From positions 1-64,000 of the IMG/VR virus record IMGVR_UViG_3300029258_004337: 64,000 bases of DNA; one strand, given 5' to 3'. How positions within the stretch are numbered: the stretch's first letter is position 1; each line of letters begins with the position of its first letter. Below, in pieces: positions 8,228-17,600 of this stretch. This DNA is from a virus. The translations under genes and the position numbers were made by a program. The notes beneath the pieces are model-generated. The model was not told the DNA's origin, did not search any database, and saw nothing but the letters and a program-made list of their open reading frames with translations.

Positions 8228-10827
8228 TGGCGATCAACCTCATCGACGACACGCTGCTCACGCTGTTCCGTGAGCTCATGGCGTCCTACGACCCCGACAT
8301 CGACACCGGGCGCGACTCGGCCTTCTACTCCTCGGTCATGAGGCCGCTCCTGACACGCGTCGGGCCGGACCCCCTGTCGGGGGATGCCGAGGAGTTCGTG
8401 GCCGCGGTCCTGGATGCGGAGTTCGGGGACGAGCTCGACACCAGCCCTGTCTCCGACCTTCGGCAGCTCCTCATCCGGCCCCTGGCCGTGGTGGTGAAGG
8501 CGTGGCGCAGGGAGGCGAGCGAGAATCGCGCAACGCGCGCGCTCGAGGACTACGAGTTGATGACGAGGGCCGAGCTGAGTGCCCGCCTCTCGGACTTCTT
8601 CATCACGCTGCGGGACGGTGGGACGGTGCAGCTCCCCGTCCGCGTCTACTTCTCCGCCGCGCAGTCCCGGACCTTCACGCCCTCGACGCGCTTCTTCACC
8701 GGAGGCGGGCTGAGCTTCTACCCGACGACCACGCAGTCCATCTCTCAGGCCGAGATGTCCTTCCAGGTCGAGAACGGGCAGTACTTCGTCGACGTGACCG
8801 TGCGTGCCGACGGAGCAGGCAGCGAGTACGTCGTCGAGGCGGGCGCCATCATCGGCGTCGACGGCATCGCGGGCGTGGTGCGCGTCACCAACCTCGTCTC
8901 GGCCGAGGTCGTGCAGGACGACGAGACGAAGGCCGAGGGCGTCGAGCGCGCGCAGGACTCCATCACGCAGCGCACCCTGACGACGACGCGAGGCGTCCGA
9001 GTGACGTTGCCCGAGTCCCTGGGCACCTACGACGACCTCCGGGTCGTCGACTCCGGGCACCCCCTCATGCAGCGCGACCTTCTGCGGGGACCCACCTCCT
9101 TGTCCGGCATCCCGGGGGGTGTGCGGGGGAAGACGAGCCCAGACCTCACGGGAGGGCAGTCCCTGCACCTCGGAGGCCACACCGACGTCTACCTGCGCCG
9201 CGGGGAGCCCGTCCTGTCTTCGCTGGACATCAAGGACCTCCGTGACGTGGGGTACCGCGTGTGGCGGTCGGACCGCGGGTTCACCGCCGGCGGCCCCGAC
9301 ACCAGCCTGTGGGAGGACGCCACCGGCAACTACGTCGTCAACGGCGTGAAGGCAGGAGACTGGCTGCGGGTGGGCAGCGAGGAGCGGCAGATCTCCACGG
9401 TCGGCGCCTACTCCCTCGACCTCTCCGGGGACCCCCTGCCCGGCGGCATGTACTCGCGCACCTACGAGATCACGCGACGCGACAGCGAGCGCATGTCCAT
9501 CCCCCTCTACGACCTGGTCGGTGAGGTCGAGGGGGAGGCCGCCTTCTCGAGCGACGACGAGCCGCTCGCCGCACTCCCCGGGTCTTCGAGCAAGGAGCCT
9601 CTGGTCGAGGGCGGGGTCTCGGTCCTCGCCTCCTCCAACATCGCCCGCTCGAACGTGCCGCTCCCGCTTCTGCGCATCCGGCAGATCGAGCTGCTCAACT
9701 CGACGACCCTCGCACCGACCGGCATCGTGTTCCCTCACGCCCGGGCGGTGGGTTGCCGTGTCGTGGAAGACCTCGAGGGGGGAGGCGCCGCCTCCAAGGC
9801 AGCGGGTGTGGTGCGCGTCTACTTCTTGGACCCGTGCTCGGCCTACGCGACGCCGGACGCGCGCTTCACCCTGGGCTCCTGGTCCTACGCCGTCAAGGAC
9901 TACGACGCGGTCGAGGAGACGCGCGGCTACGTCAACGTGACAGCCCAGGTGCAGGACGTCGGAGGCGGGACCCTCCGCATCGTGGTGTCCGGCGAGTACG
10001 CCGACCGCATCCAGGCAGGCGACAGGCTCTTGGGTAGCGCGTTCCTGGGCACCTACGCCATCACCAACGTCGCCGAGACCGGAGGCAACACCCACCTCAC
10101 CGTGCGTGAGGAGGGGGGCGACTGGTTCGCTGCCGCGACGCCCGCCTTCGAGGACGTGGTCATCTGCCCGGGGGTCCTCAGCGGGGACGCCCTCGTGGAC
10201 TCGAACGGCCTGGCCTACATCGACCTCCACGTCGAGGCGACAGCCGTCGGCGCCGGAGGCAACCTCGACCGGGGGGTCTACCTCGACTTGGAAGGTATCT
10301 CGGCTGATGGGTGGCAGCTTCGGTCGCCCTCGCAGCACGAGTCCTTCTCGTCGAGGGACACGCCCTACCTGTCGTTCTCGGCATGGCCCGACGACGACAC
10401 GTACCTGATCGACGACGAGGCGTCGTTCGCGGTCCGCATCACCTACGCCTCGGCGGCCTACATCGCTGAGGCGCAGGAGTTCGTGGAGGACGACGAGAAC
10501 GCGCCCGTAGGCGAAGACCTCCTCCTACGCCACTTCCTGCCCTCCTACGTCCGGCTGGACATCGTGTCGGACGCTCCGGAGCAGGGGCAGAGCGACCTCG
10601 AGCAGCATCTTCTCGGCCTGTCGTCGGGCGACCCCCTCCAGGGCAGCGACCTGGTGGACGTCTTGTCGGCCTCCGGAGCCACGTACACCGTGCTGCCCCT
10701 CCCCCTCCTCGTCCTTCGCCACAACGACGACAGGTCGATCTCCCTGCAGGCCAGTGAGACGGAGGTAGGTTCCGACGAGGCGCACAACTTCCTGCCCGAC
10801 GCGGACTACATCTCGGTCTCGGAGTGA
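8227..10827 (+). CDS. Baseplate J-like (gpJ/gp6-type) protein
   Basis: This is an 866-residue protein. From about residue 95 to 290 the order of motifs is that of the baseplate J family: an A-T-R-A pair, V-x-V-Y-F-S-A-A, a T-F-T-P-S-T-R-F-F turn, G-L-S-F-Y-P-T-T, V-D-V-T-V-R-A-D-G-A-G, Y-V-V-E-A-G-A-I and V-x-R-V-T-N. A D-x-E-T-K and then S-I-T-Q-R-T-L segment follows. In T4 the homologous gp6 dimers tie the wedges into the inner ring. This version is longer than P2 gpJ and closer to gp6 of large phages, with a long beta-rich C-terminal extension. It is translationally coupled to the gp25-like gene. The stop region overlaps the tail of the - strand zinc-ribbon gene by 22 nt. Confidence 0.7.
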   Translation: MAINLIDDTLLTLFRELMASYDPDIDTGRDSAFYSSVMRPLLTRVGPDPLSGDAEEFVAAVLDAEFGDELDTSPVSDLRQLLIRPLAVVVKAWRREASENRATRALEDYELMTRAELSARLSDFFITLRDGGTVQLPVRVYFSAAQSRTFTPSTRFFTGGGLSFYPTTTQSISQAEMSFQVENGQYFVDVTVRADGAGSEYVVEAGAIIGVDGIAGVVRVTNLVSAEVVQDDETKAEGVERAQDSITQRTLTTTRGVRVTLPESLGTYDDLRVVDSGHPLMQRDLLRGPTSLSGIPGGVRGKTSPDLTGGQSLHLGGHTDVYLRRGEPVLSSLDIKDLRDVGYRVWRSDRGFTAGGPDTSLWEDATGNYVVNGVKAGDWLRVGSEERQISTVGAYSLDLSGDPLPGGMYSRTYEITRRDSERMSIPLYDLVGEVEGEAAFSSDDEPLAALPGSSSKEPLVEGGVSVLASSNIARSNVPLPLLRIRQIELLNSTTLAPTGIVFPHARAVGCRVVEDLEGGGAASKAAGVVRVYFLDPCSAYATPDARFTLGSWSYAVKDYDAVEETRGYVNVTAQVQDVGGGTLRIVVSGEYADRIQAGDRLLGSAFLGTYAITNVAETGGNTHLTVREEGGDWFAAATPAFEDVVICPGVLSGDALVDSNGLAYIDLHVEATAVGAGGNLDRGVYLDLEGISADGWQLRSPSQHESFSSRDTPYLSFSAWPDDDTYLIDDEASFAVRITYASAAYIAEAQEFVEDDENAPVGEDLLLRHFLPSYVRLDIVSDAPEQGQSDLEQHLLGLSSGDPLQGSDLVDVLSASGATYTVLPLPLLVLRHNDDRSISLQASETEVGSDEAHNFLPDADYISVSE

Positions 10828-11027
10828 CCCTCGGAGGGAGTCTCCTCATCGCACCACGGGCACCGCCACTTCACTCCCTGACGCACGGTGGGGTGGGGGG
10901 ACAGGTGCCTCTCGCAGGAAGGACAGGTGCGCGCTTCGGTGAAGCCCTGGCGTCCTTCCACCAGCTTCAGTACAGTGCCGACGTCCAGTAGGCGGGCGCC
11001 GGTACCCCTCGGGCGGTTATCGTTCAT
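10806..11027 (-). CDS. Small zinc-ribbon protein on the opposite strand
   Basis: This 73-residue protein has two Cys pairs, C35-P-S-C38 and C56-P-W-C59, which form a typical zinc ribbon. The rest is hydrophilic with an acidic C-terminal tail. It is the only coding candidate in the 231-bp gap between two + strand tail genes and overlaps the end of the gpJ-like gene tail to tail. The ATG at 11027 has no good Shine-Dalgarno sequence. The start sits against the promoter-like element of the next + gene, so the two could share a control region. The paired CPxC motifs are the main reason to accept it. It may be a regulator or nucleic-acid-binding accessory protein; its function is unknown. Confidence 0.55.
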   Translation of the reverse strand: MNDNRPRGTGARLLDVGTVLKLVEGRQGFTEARTCPSCERHLSPHPTVRQGVKWRCPWCDEETPSEGHSETEM

Positions 11028-11040
11028 GCGGTAGCCTAAC
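11028..11040 (+). promoter_or_regulatory. Promoter-like element GCGGTAGCCTAAC
   Basis: The element matches RCGNTAGNNTA. Its TAG begins 27 nt before the GTG of the gene at 11059, with GGAGGG between. No -35 hexamer is visible. Confidence 0.5.
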
Positions 11041-11058
11041 GCGCAGGAGGGTCGTCTC

Positions 11059-13065
11059 GTGAGCTCACGCCGCAAGTTCTACATGGTGACCAACGCAGGG
11101 ACCCCCGCCACGGGCCAGTCTCCTGGGTCCTACCTGTGGGTCAAGTCGGACGGCAACCCGCCCGCGCCCTCCGCTCCCGTCGTCGCCGAGGTCGGGAACG
11201 GCATCTACACGTTCGAGGTCCCCGCCGACCTCGATGCCGACGCCGTCTACGTCATCGACAACGATCCGGGCGGGTCGACGGGCATCCCGGCTGCCGAGCG
11301 GTACACCACGTTCCAGATCTTGCTCACGGACCACAACCTCGGACCGATGGTGCGCTGGGCGCATCCCCGTGGAGAGCCTCGGGGCATCTTCGACGCGGGT
11401 AGCGCGGAGGGGCACTACACCTGCTACGTCTACCTCGAGGGCCGCGACGGCGAGCCCCTGACCGGAGTCACAGACGGAGACTTGGAGACCCTCGAGTGGC
11501 TCGGTCTGGGCGAGATGTCGGCCCAGATCACCAGGTCCATCGACCCCACCGCAGTCAGCTGGGGTGAGATCGGGGCCGCCTTCCCCGGCATGTACAGCTT
11601 CCGGCTGGACAACAACAACGGCGGCGCAGGAGATCTGGGCGGAGCACGCCACCACTACGTCTCGATCCGCCTCACGGCCGACACGGGCCTCACCCACGTC
11701 TGGTCGATGAACGGAGACGGCAGCAGCAGCAGCAGCGGCGGAGGCGGTGATGATGGTGACTTCATCGGGGTCTTCGCCCTCATGCTCCAGCTGTTCTCCG
11801 GGACCAACGGCGTCTACGAGTACACCTCCTTCGCCGCCGACGGCAACCCCACGTCGGGCCGCCTGGACACGTACATGGACGCGACAGCGGCTGACGACCG
11901 CGACGCCGAACGCCTCATCTACTCGACGGACGTGTCCTTCGAGTATGACGGCATGGGGAGACTCTCTTCGCAGTCGCGCACCTTGGACGAGACGAACCAG
12001 GCCGCGCTGTTCGCCTACTTGTCGCAGTTCGCCGGAGGCGGTGATGGCGGCGACGGGGGCGATGGCGGCGGTGGCATCGCGGGTACTGTGTGGCTCGTCC
12101 CACGCTCCGACGTGACCGAGACGTTCTTCTCCGAGGACGGAGTCGCCTTCTCGGCGTCCGGCATAGGCATAGACAGCATGCGCGCCGCCGACCACGTCCC
12201 CAGCGGGGGCGGGGACTACGGCCTCTACGTCATGGCAGGCATCAACGGTGTCGTGGCCCAGACCGCGGCCGGCGGAGACCTGTCCTCCTGGTCCGTGGTG
12301 TCCGGTCTCCTGGGTGAGACAGACACGTTCAACGACATCGCCGTCCTCGATGACGGGATGGGCTCCGGCTACGTCGTGGCCGTGGGCGACAACGGCCTCG
12401 TCGCGTGGTGTGCCGTCAACGAGGTCGCCAACGCAGCGTCGTGGAACAGCACCACGGTGGCCGGCAACCCCGACTTCACCTCGATCGACACAGACGGCGT
12501 CGAGGCGTTCATCGCCACGGGTTCGGACGGGCCCTACTGGGCGAACACCGGAGATCTGTCCTCTTGGGCCCAGTGCACGATGAACTCTGCCGTCGCTCCT
12601 GTGTGGGCGGTCACGCACGACGCCAACCTCGGTGGGGGCGGCGAGTGGATCATCATCTCCCAGGCTGGTGTCGTCGAGGCGCAGAGCACCGGAACGACAC
12701 CCACCGCGTTCGGGGCACGGGGCACCGGCCTGCCCACGCACTGCCGCGACGTCGATGTTGCTCCTGACGGGACGCTGTGCGCCGTCGGAGGCGACACCCT
12801 GGCTTCCTGGTCGCGTGCTTCTGGTGACGACGGAGCGAACTGGAGCGACACCGGTGCCCCGACGCCAGGTCAGGTGGCTCGTCGCATCAAGTGGGGCGAG
12901 ACGGGCGGCGACACTCCGCTCTCGCAGTTCCTGGTCGTGGGCGACGCCAGCCTGACGGCGCGTCAGAGCCTGCCCCTCTCCGTGGGCGATGGCTGGACCA
13001 AGGCCACCCTCGGTGGGGGTTCGGATCTCCTCGGCGTGTACGGGCCCCAGACCTTCGGTGAGTGA
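11059..13065 (+). CDS. Tail protein with beta-propeller-like C-terminal half
   Basis: This 668-residue protein starts with GTG, preceded by AGGAGGG. The N-terminal 220 residues form two beta-rich domains (the first ending near HNLGPM). A Ser/Gly/Asp linker follows near residue 220 (GDGSSSSSGGGGDDGD). A short domain of about 90 residues comes next, then a second Gly/Asp linker near 330 (GGDGGDGGDGG). The C-terminal 330 residues carry blades such as GLYVMAGINGVVAQT, YVVAVGDNGLVAWC and EWIIISQAGVVEAQ, the look of a BNR or WD-type beta-propeller with 5-6 blades. The linkers suggest flexible arms, as in fibre or adhesin proteins. The stop overlaps the next start. A host-binding or tail-decoration role is inferred. 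Confidence 0.6.
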   Translation: MSSRRKFYMVTNAGTPATGQSPGSYLWVKSDGNPPAPSAPVVAEVGNGIYTFEVPADLDADAVYVIDNDPGGSTGIPAAERYTTFQILLTDHNLGPMVRWAHPRGEPRGIFDAGSAEGHYTCYVYLEGRDGEPLTGVTDGDLETLEWLGLGEMSAQITRSIDPTAVSWGEIGAAFPGMYSFRLDNNNGGAGDLGGARHHYVSIRLTADTGLTHVWSMNGDGSSSSSGGGGDDGDFIGVFALMLQLFSGTNGVYEYTSFAADGNPTSGRLDTYMDATAADDRDAERLIYSTDVSFEYDGMGRLSSQSRTLDETNQAALFAYLSQFAGGGDGGDGGDGGGGIAGTVWLVPRSDVTETFFSEDGVAFSASGIGIDSMRAADHVPSGGGDYGLYVMAGINGVVAQTAAGGDLSSWSVVSGLLGETDTFNDIAVLDDGMGSGYVVAVGDNGLVAWCAVNEVANAASWNSTTVAGNPDFTSIDTDGVEAFIATGSDGPYWANTGDLSSWAQCTMNSAVAPVWAVTHDANLGGGGEWIIISQAGVVEAQSTGTTPTAFGARGTGLPTHCRDVDVAPDGTLCAVGGDTLASWSRASGDDGANWSDTGAPTPGQVARRIKWGETGGDTPLSQFLVVGDASLTARQSLPLSVGDGWTKATLGGGSDLLGVYGPQTFGE

Positions 13066-14672
13066 TGATCTCGACGTGGATGACCAATGTCGCGCCGTTC
13101 GCGTTGAGCCCGAGGCCCCTCGTCGAGGACGTCGGTCCCGCGCCGGAGACGCCTCTGCACTCCTCCAAGGTCGATGCGGCAGGCAACCCCAGGCTGGTGT
13201 CTGACCGCATCCAGCTCGTGAAGGCGTACGACACCGGCTCCAGTCGATTCCGTCGGCCGGACAGGCACTACAGCGGGTACGGGGCCGACGGGTTCTGGTA
13301 CACCGACGGCGAGCTGGACCCCGGCCACCCCCGCCCGGAAGCGAGCTGGGCCCTCGAGGCCGCGGGGCCCCACCGGGGAGACGCAGCGTCCTTCCCCCGC
13401 CGCATCATCGTCGTTGCGACGCGAGAAGAGCTCTGCATCATCAACGCCTCGAACTACGAGGTGTGGATGAGGTTCTTGGCGGGAGGCAGCCTCGGCACCG
13501 CCCTCGGGCCGGTGGGCTGGACCTCGACCGTGCAGGACTTCGACTTCATCGACGGGATCTTGGTCCTGGGCACGCCGCGCGGCGTGCTGACCCTCGACTT
13601 CGGCTTCGACGTCGTCTACTGGACCTTGCCGGGCGGTCTGCTCTACTGGCAGGGGATGACGAACCGCAACGACCCCACCTACCGGGGCTCGGTCGTCTAC
13701 GACGGGCCGGTGCCCGACTTCCAAGGCACGGGCACCCCTCTCACCGGAGAGAACAAGGGATACCTCTGGCTGCGGACCTACAAGGTCAGCGCGATGCGGG
13801 TGGCGCGCAACTACGGGGAGGATGCGTACGAGCCCACGTTCATCCTCTCGTCATCCAACGGGATCGTCGTTCTTCGCGCGCGCTCCAAGACGGACGGGCA
13901 GCCCAACTACCTGCACTCGAACACGGAGGCGAGGCAGCCTCCCTTCGGCCTTCAGACCGGCTTCGAGGACCGGGGAGAGGACTACTTCCCTCCTCCTGGA
14001 GTCCCTTGGATGGAGTTCCTGTACCAGCCCGTGCAAGGAGACCAAGTTCCGGTGGACCTCCGAGACCACTTCAATGTCGGCGACAAGATCGTGACCCAGG
14101 ACCTCTGGACACAGCGGGTGGTTGCGGTGCAGGAGACCTACCTCGAGGTCCACAACGCCGCGCCCTTCGGCTTCTCCGATGACTACGAGGTGCACGAGCC
14201 GCTGATGGGCATCGGATTCCCTACGAGTGGCCTCGCCCTCTCATCGGCCCTAGGGTTCGCCTGGACGCAGGACCCCTCCTGGCTGGAAGACCCCGCCGCT
14301 GCTCTGAATGAGGTCACGGTCCGAGCCTGGCCTGCTGGCATGGTCACGAACGTGCGAGACATGGTTCACTGGCCCGAAGAGAACACGGTGTTCGTGGCCA
14401 CGGACGGCGGGGTGATGCAGTTCCGCATCGAGGAGGGTGCCGTCGGCGAGGCTGCCTACGGGGCGGGCGAGTCGTACCTGTACCCGATCTTGCCGGGTAA
14501 CGACGTGATGGCCTTGGCCTGGGATGCGTCGGCACGTACCTTGGGCGTGGCCGTGCGCGACGGCGACTTCACCAACATCGTCGAGGTCGATCTCGCGCGG
14601 AAGACGGTCCTCAAGACCACGAGGGTCCGAGGGCACGTGACTCGGCTCGCCACCACCCCGCGGGAGGTCTGA
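13062..14672 (+). CDS. Tail-associated beta-rich protein
   Basis: This 536-residue protein has no recognised family. It contains strands with repeated turns such as RRIIVVATREELCIIN, GILVLGTPRGVLTLD, TFILSSSNGIVVLRA, TVFVATDGGVMQF and ARTLGVAVRDGD, consistent with a beta-propeller related in style to the C-terminal half of the upstream protein. A region near 340-390 contains DHFNVGDKIVTQD, a VGD-type turn like those in other tail proteins here. It has no signal peptide. It overlaps the upstream stop by 4 nt and its own stop overlaps the next ATG (TGATG), so the three genes 11059-18634 are likely translated as a unit. Confidence 0.6.
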   Translation: MMISTWMTNVAPFALSPRPLVEDVGPAPETPLHSSKVDAAGNPRLVSDRIQLVKAYDTGSSRFRRPDRHYSGYGADGFWYTDGELDPGHPRPEASWALEAAGPHRGDAASFPRRIIVVATREELCIINASNYEVWMRFLAGGSLGTALGPVGWTSTVQDFDFIDGILVLGTPRGVLTLDFGFDVVYWTLPGGLLYWQGMTNRNDPTYRGSVVYDGPVPDFQGTGTPLTGENKGYLWLRTYKVSAMRVARNYGEDAYEPTFILSSSNGIVVLRARSKTDGQPNYLHSNTEARQPPFGLQTGFEDRGEDYFPPPGVPWMEFLYQPVQGDQVPVDLRDHFNVGDKIVTQDLWTQRVVAVQETYLEVHNAAPFGFSDDYEVHEPLMGIGFPTSGLALSSALGFAWTQDPSWLEDPAAALNEVTVRAWPAGMVTNVRDMVHWPEENTVFVATDGGVMQFRIEEGAVGEAAYGAGESYLYPILPGNDVMALAWDASARTLGVAVRDGDFTNIVEVDLARKTVLKTTRVRGHVTRLATTPREV

Positions 14673-17600
14673 TGCCTCTCTTGTTCGGGACCGTGGACGG
14701 CGCCCTCGTCTACGAAGTCCAGCCCGCCGCCTCGGACTTCGACCCTGTACAGCAGGACCGCGTAGACACGCCCATCTTCTGGCAGCTCCTCGACGACGCG
14801 TACGCCTACATGGAGGACCGCGACATCATCGAGGAGTTCTGGACTGCGATGATCGAGCTCGGGGCTGGAGATCTCCTGCAGGCGTACATCCAGGACGCGA
14901 CCACGAGTCTCGACGAGACCCCGCTCCTCTCGCCGCGGAGGTGGGTGGCTTTCGACCTCACGAAGCGCCTGGACTTCAGCAAGTCTCCGGCTCCTGCCGA
15001 AGCGGGCGGGCGGAGCCTCACGTCCGATCGCTACTCGTACGCAAGCGGCGACCTGACGGCTCTGTGGAGGACGAGCGTCGACGCCACACCGCACTGGTTC
15101 GCCCTCTCCTCCGAGGTGTCCGAGAGGGCATCCTTGCGGTGGAGCTACGAGGTCCTGTACACGAGCTCGGACAGGGCTGGTGCGTGTCGCGTCGGCTACT
15201 TCGGTGAGGAGGGCGACGGCGGTCTGTACTCCGGGATCACGCGCCGCATCGACGAAGACACCGACCAGGCCGTCCTGTACGCAGGCCACGAAGGGACCGG
15301 CGGGACCGTGGTGCTCGAGCAGGGCGGTGGCGTCCTGCTGCCCGGTGTTCGCTACCGCATCGACAACGAATACGAGGCGGTCACGGCCACGCTGTCCTGC
15401 GATGCGTGGGAGCTCCGCGCGCTCAAGTACACGACGTCTGTAGGACAGACAGACGCCTCGACGGGGTCCCTGCCCTACGTCAACCGCGTCGAGGTCCCTG
15501 GCTTCGACTGGGCGGGCGCCGGGGTGGTGGAGGGGGACCTCGTCGTCTACGAGGGCAAGGAGACGCCCGTCACCTCCATCGCGGGCGATCAGCTCACGGT
15601 GCAGGCTTACATCTTCCCGGCGGACGCAGCGGCCCTCGAGTTCGACGTTCGTGGCGAGGTCCTCGTCGCCAGCGTGACCCTGGACGTAGAGGCACGGACG
15701 GGGGACACAGCCCATCGTCTCGCGTACTTCGGGACCTCGAACGTCCGGTCAGGCGACCTCGTCGACGACCTGTACCCCCTGCAGTACACGACTGGGCTCG
15801 GCGTCGTCGTCACCGCGTGGGACCAGCAGATGAGAGGCTCGACGTCGGCGTGGGCCTACTTCGACCCGAGCTCCCCCTACCGCATCAGGGAGGTTCCGAG
15901 CCTCGTCGACAAGGTGAAGAACGCGACGCAGACCTGGGTGGGGGGTCTGGACGTGCACCTGCACTACCCCGGAACCGGCACGGTCCTGGAGTTCCAGACG
16001 CTTCCTCCAGACCGAGTGTGGGCCGAGCACGTGGCCTACGACGAGCACCTGCTCGCCTCCATCTACGGACGGAACATCGGCCTCGACGGGGACTCCACGG
16101 AGACGTACAAGCTCCGGCTCCAAGGCCTCTACTACGCGTACTTCCGCGGGCCGGCGCGCGGCGCCATCCGCACGGGAGTTCACCTGCTGCTGGGCCTTCC
16201 CGTGAGCGGGCAGGACGGCGTCGTGGAGGAGCTGGAGCTGACCTACACGGGCGCGCTGTCCCGTATCCGCGTCGCCGGCGTCGACTACACCTTCCCGCGG
16301 ACCATCGGCACGCCCTTGTCCGTGGGCGACGCCGTCTCGACGTTCCAGCCCCTCTGCTACGGCGTCGACGTCGTGGACTGGACCACGGACCCATTCTGGT
16401 TCGAGCGCCACGCGAACGTGCACGAGCTCCAGAAGTACCACTCCTTCGAGATCGCAGCAGAGGCAGACAGCCCCGACCTCGAAGCCCTGCCCTTCGCCCT
16501 ATCGTTCCTCTCGAGGATCAAGCCCACCTGGAAGCAGGCCTACTTCCTGGCGGTGAGCCGCCACTTCGATGACCTCGACATCTCCGATGCCCTGGAGTTC
16601 GTGGCCCAATTGGAGCTGTGGGACCTCCCCTGCGACGTCACCATCCCTCGGTACGACAGCTACGACTACCAGCAGCACGTCACGGACTGGCGCTACGACC
16701 AGGTGGAGGGTCCTTCCTGGGCAACCACGGCGGGCACCCAGCGCCACCCCCAGAACCCGGGGGTCCGGGACTGGCTCACCGACCTTGACGGGAAGTGGGA
16801 CCTCGACCCGTCTGCCGAGTCGGACTGGCGAACCGTGGACCTGGCCGACGCCATCACCGAGTTCGACACCGACCTTTCTGGCCAGAGCGACGACATCGCG
16901 GATGAGGGCGACGACGTCTACTACGTGCGGCTGGCGGCCTCGAAGTTCTTCACCCGCAAGTACCCGGACGACACCCAGCAGTTGCACACCTGGATCCTCG
17001 AGATCTTGGACTCCGACGGCGTCGTTGTGGCGGACTTCTGGGGCTCCAACAACCGCATCGAGTGGTACATCGAGGTCGTGGAGACGTGCCCCGACCCCGC
17101 AACCCGCTACCATGCGTGGATAGGCGTCGTGGAGTCCAACGGCCTTCCCAACGGCGCGGGCAAGCACTCCATGATTGGGGTGGAGCTCGGGACCTCTCCC
17201 AAGGTGCACGTCTGGAACAACGCCGCCAACAAGACCAGCTTCGCCGTGCCTGACGGAGCCTCTGCCTACGGCTACGTGGATGCAGCGTCCGCCTCCGCCA
17301 TCGAGACACACGCCATCGGCTACGACTCCCACGAGGGCCCTGAGGCAGGCACGACGTCGGACTCCAACACGTCCCCGGCGTCTGGCGGGTACCTGGCCGT
17401 GCAGCTGGGCACGGACGCCCTCCGGGACCCCACGGGCGTGTGGGCCGAGGGCTTCCACGTCCGCTTCCACTACAGGGTCTCCGAGGAGCGGGGGGAGCCG
17501 GCGGGCAGCTTCACCCAGCTCCCTCTGGTCGAGGGCGTAGACGGAGCCCTCTTGTCCCAAGTGGGCGGCCCAGGCGCGGTGTCGCGCAAGTACGTGGCCG

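Noticed and set aside
8203-10338. A 711-codon frame opposite the gpJ-like gene
   Set aside because: Same GC-bias artefact; the sense strand has clear baseplate J motifs and coupled starts.
11718-12075. AGC and GGCGAY simple repeats in the gene at 11059
   Set aside because: These encode Ser/Gly/Asp linkers and are multiples of three, so they do not suggest phase variation by frameshift.
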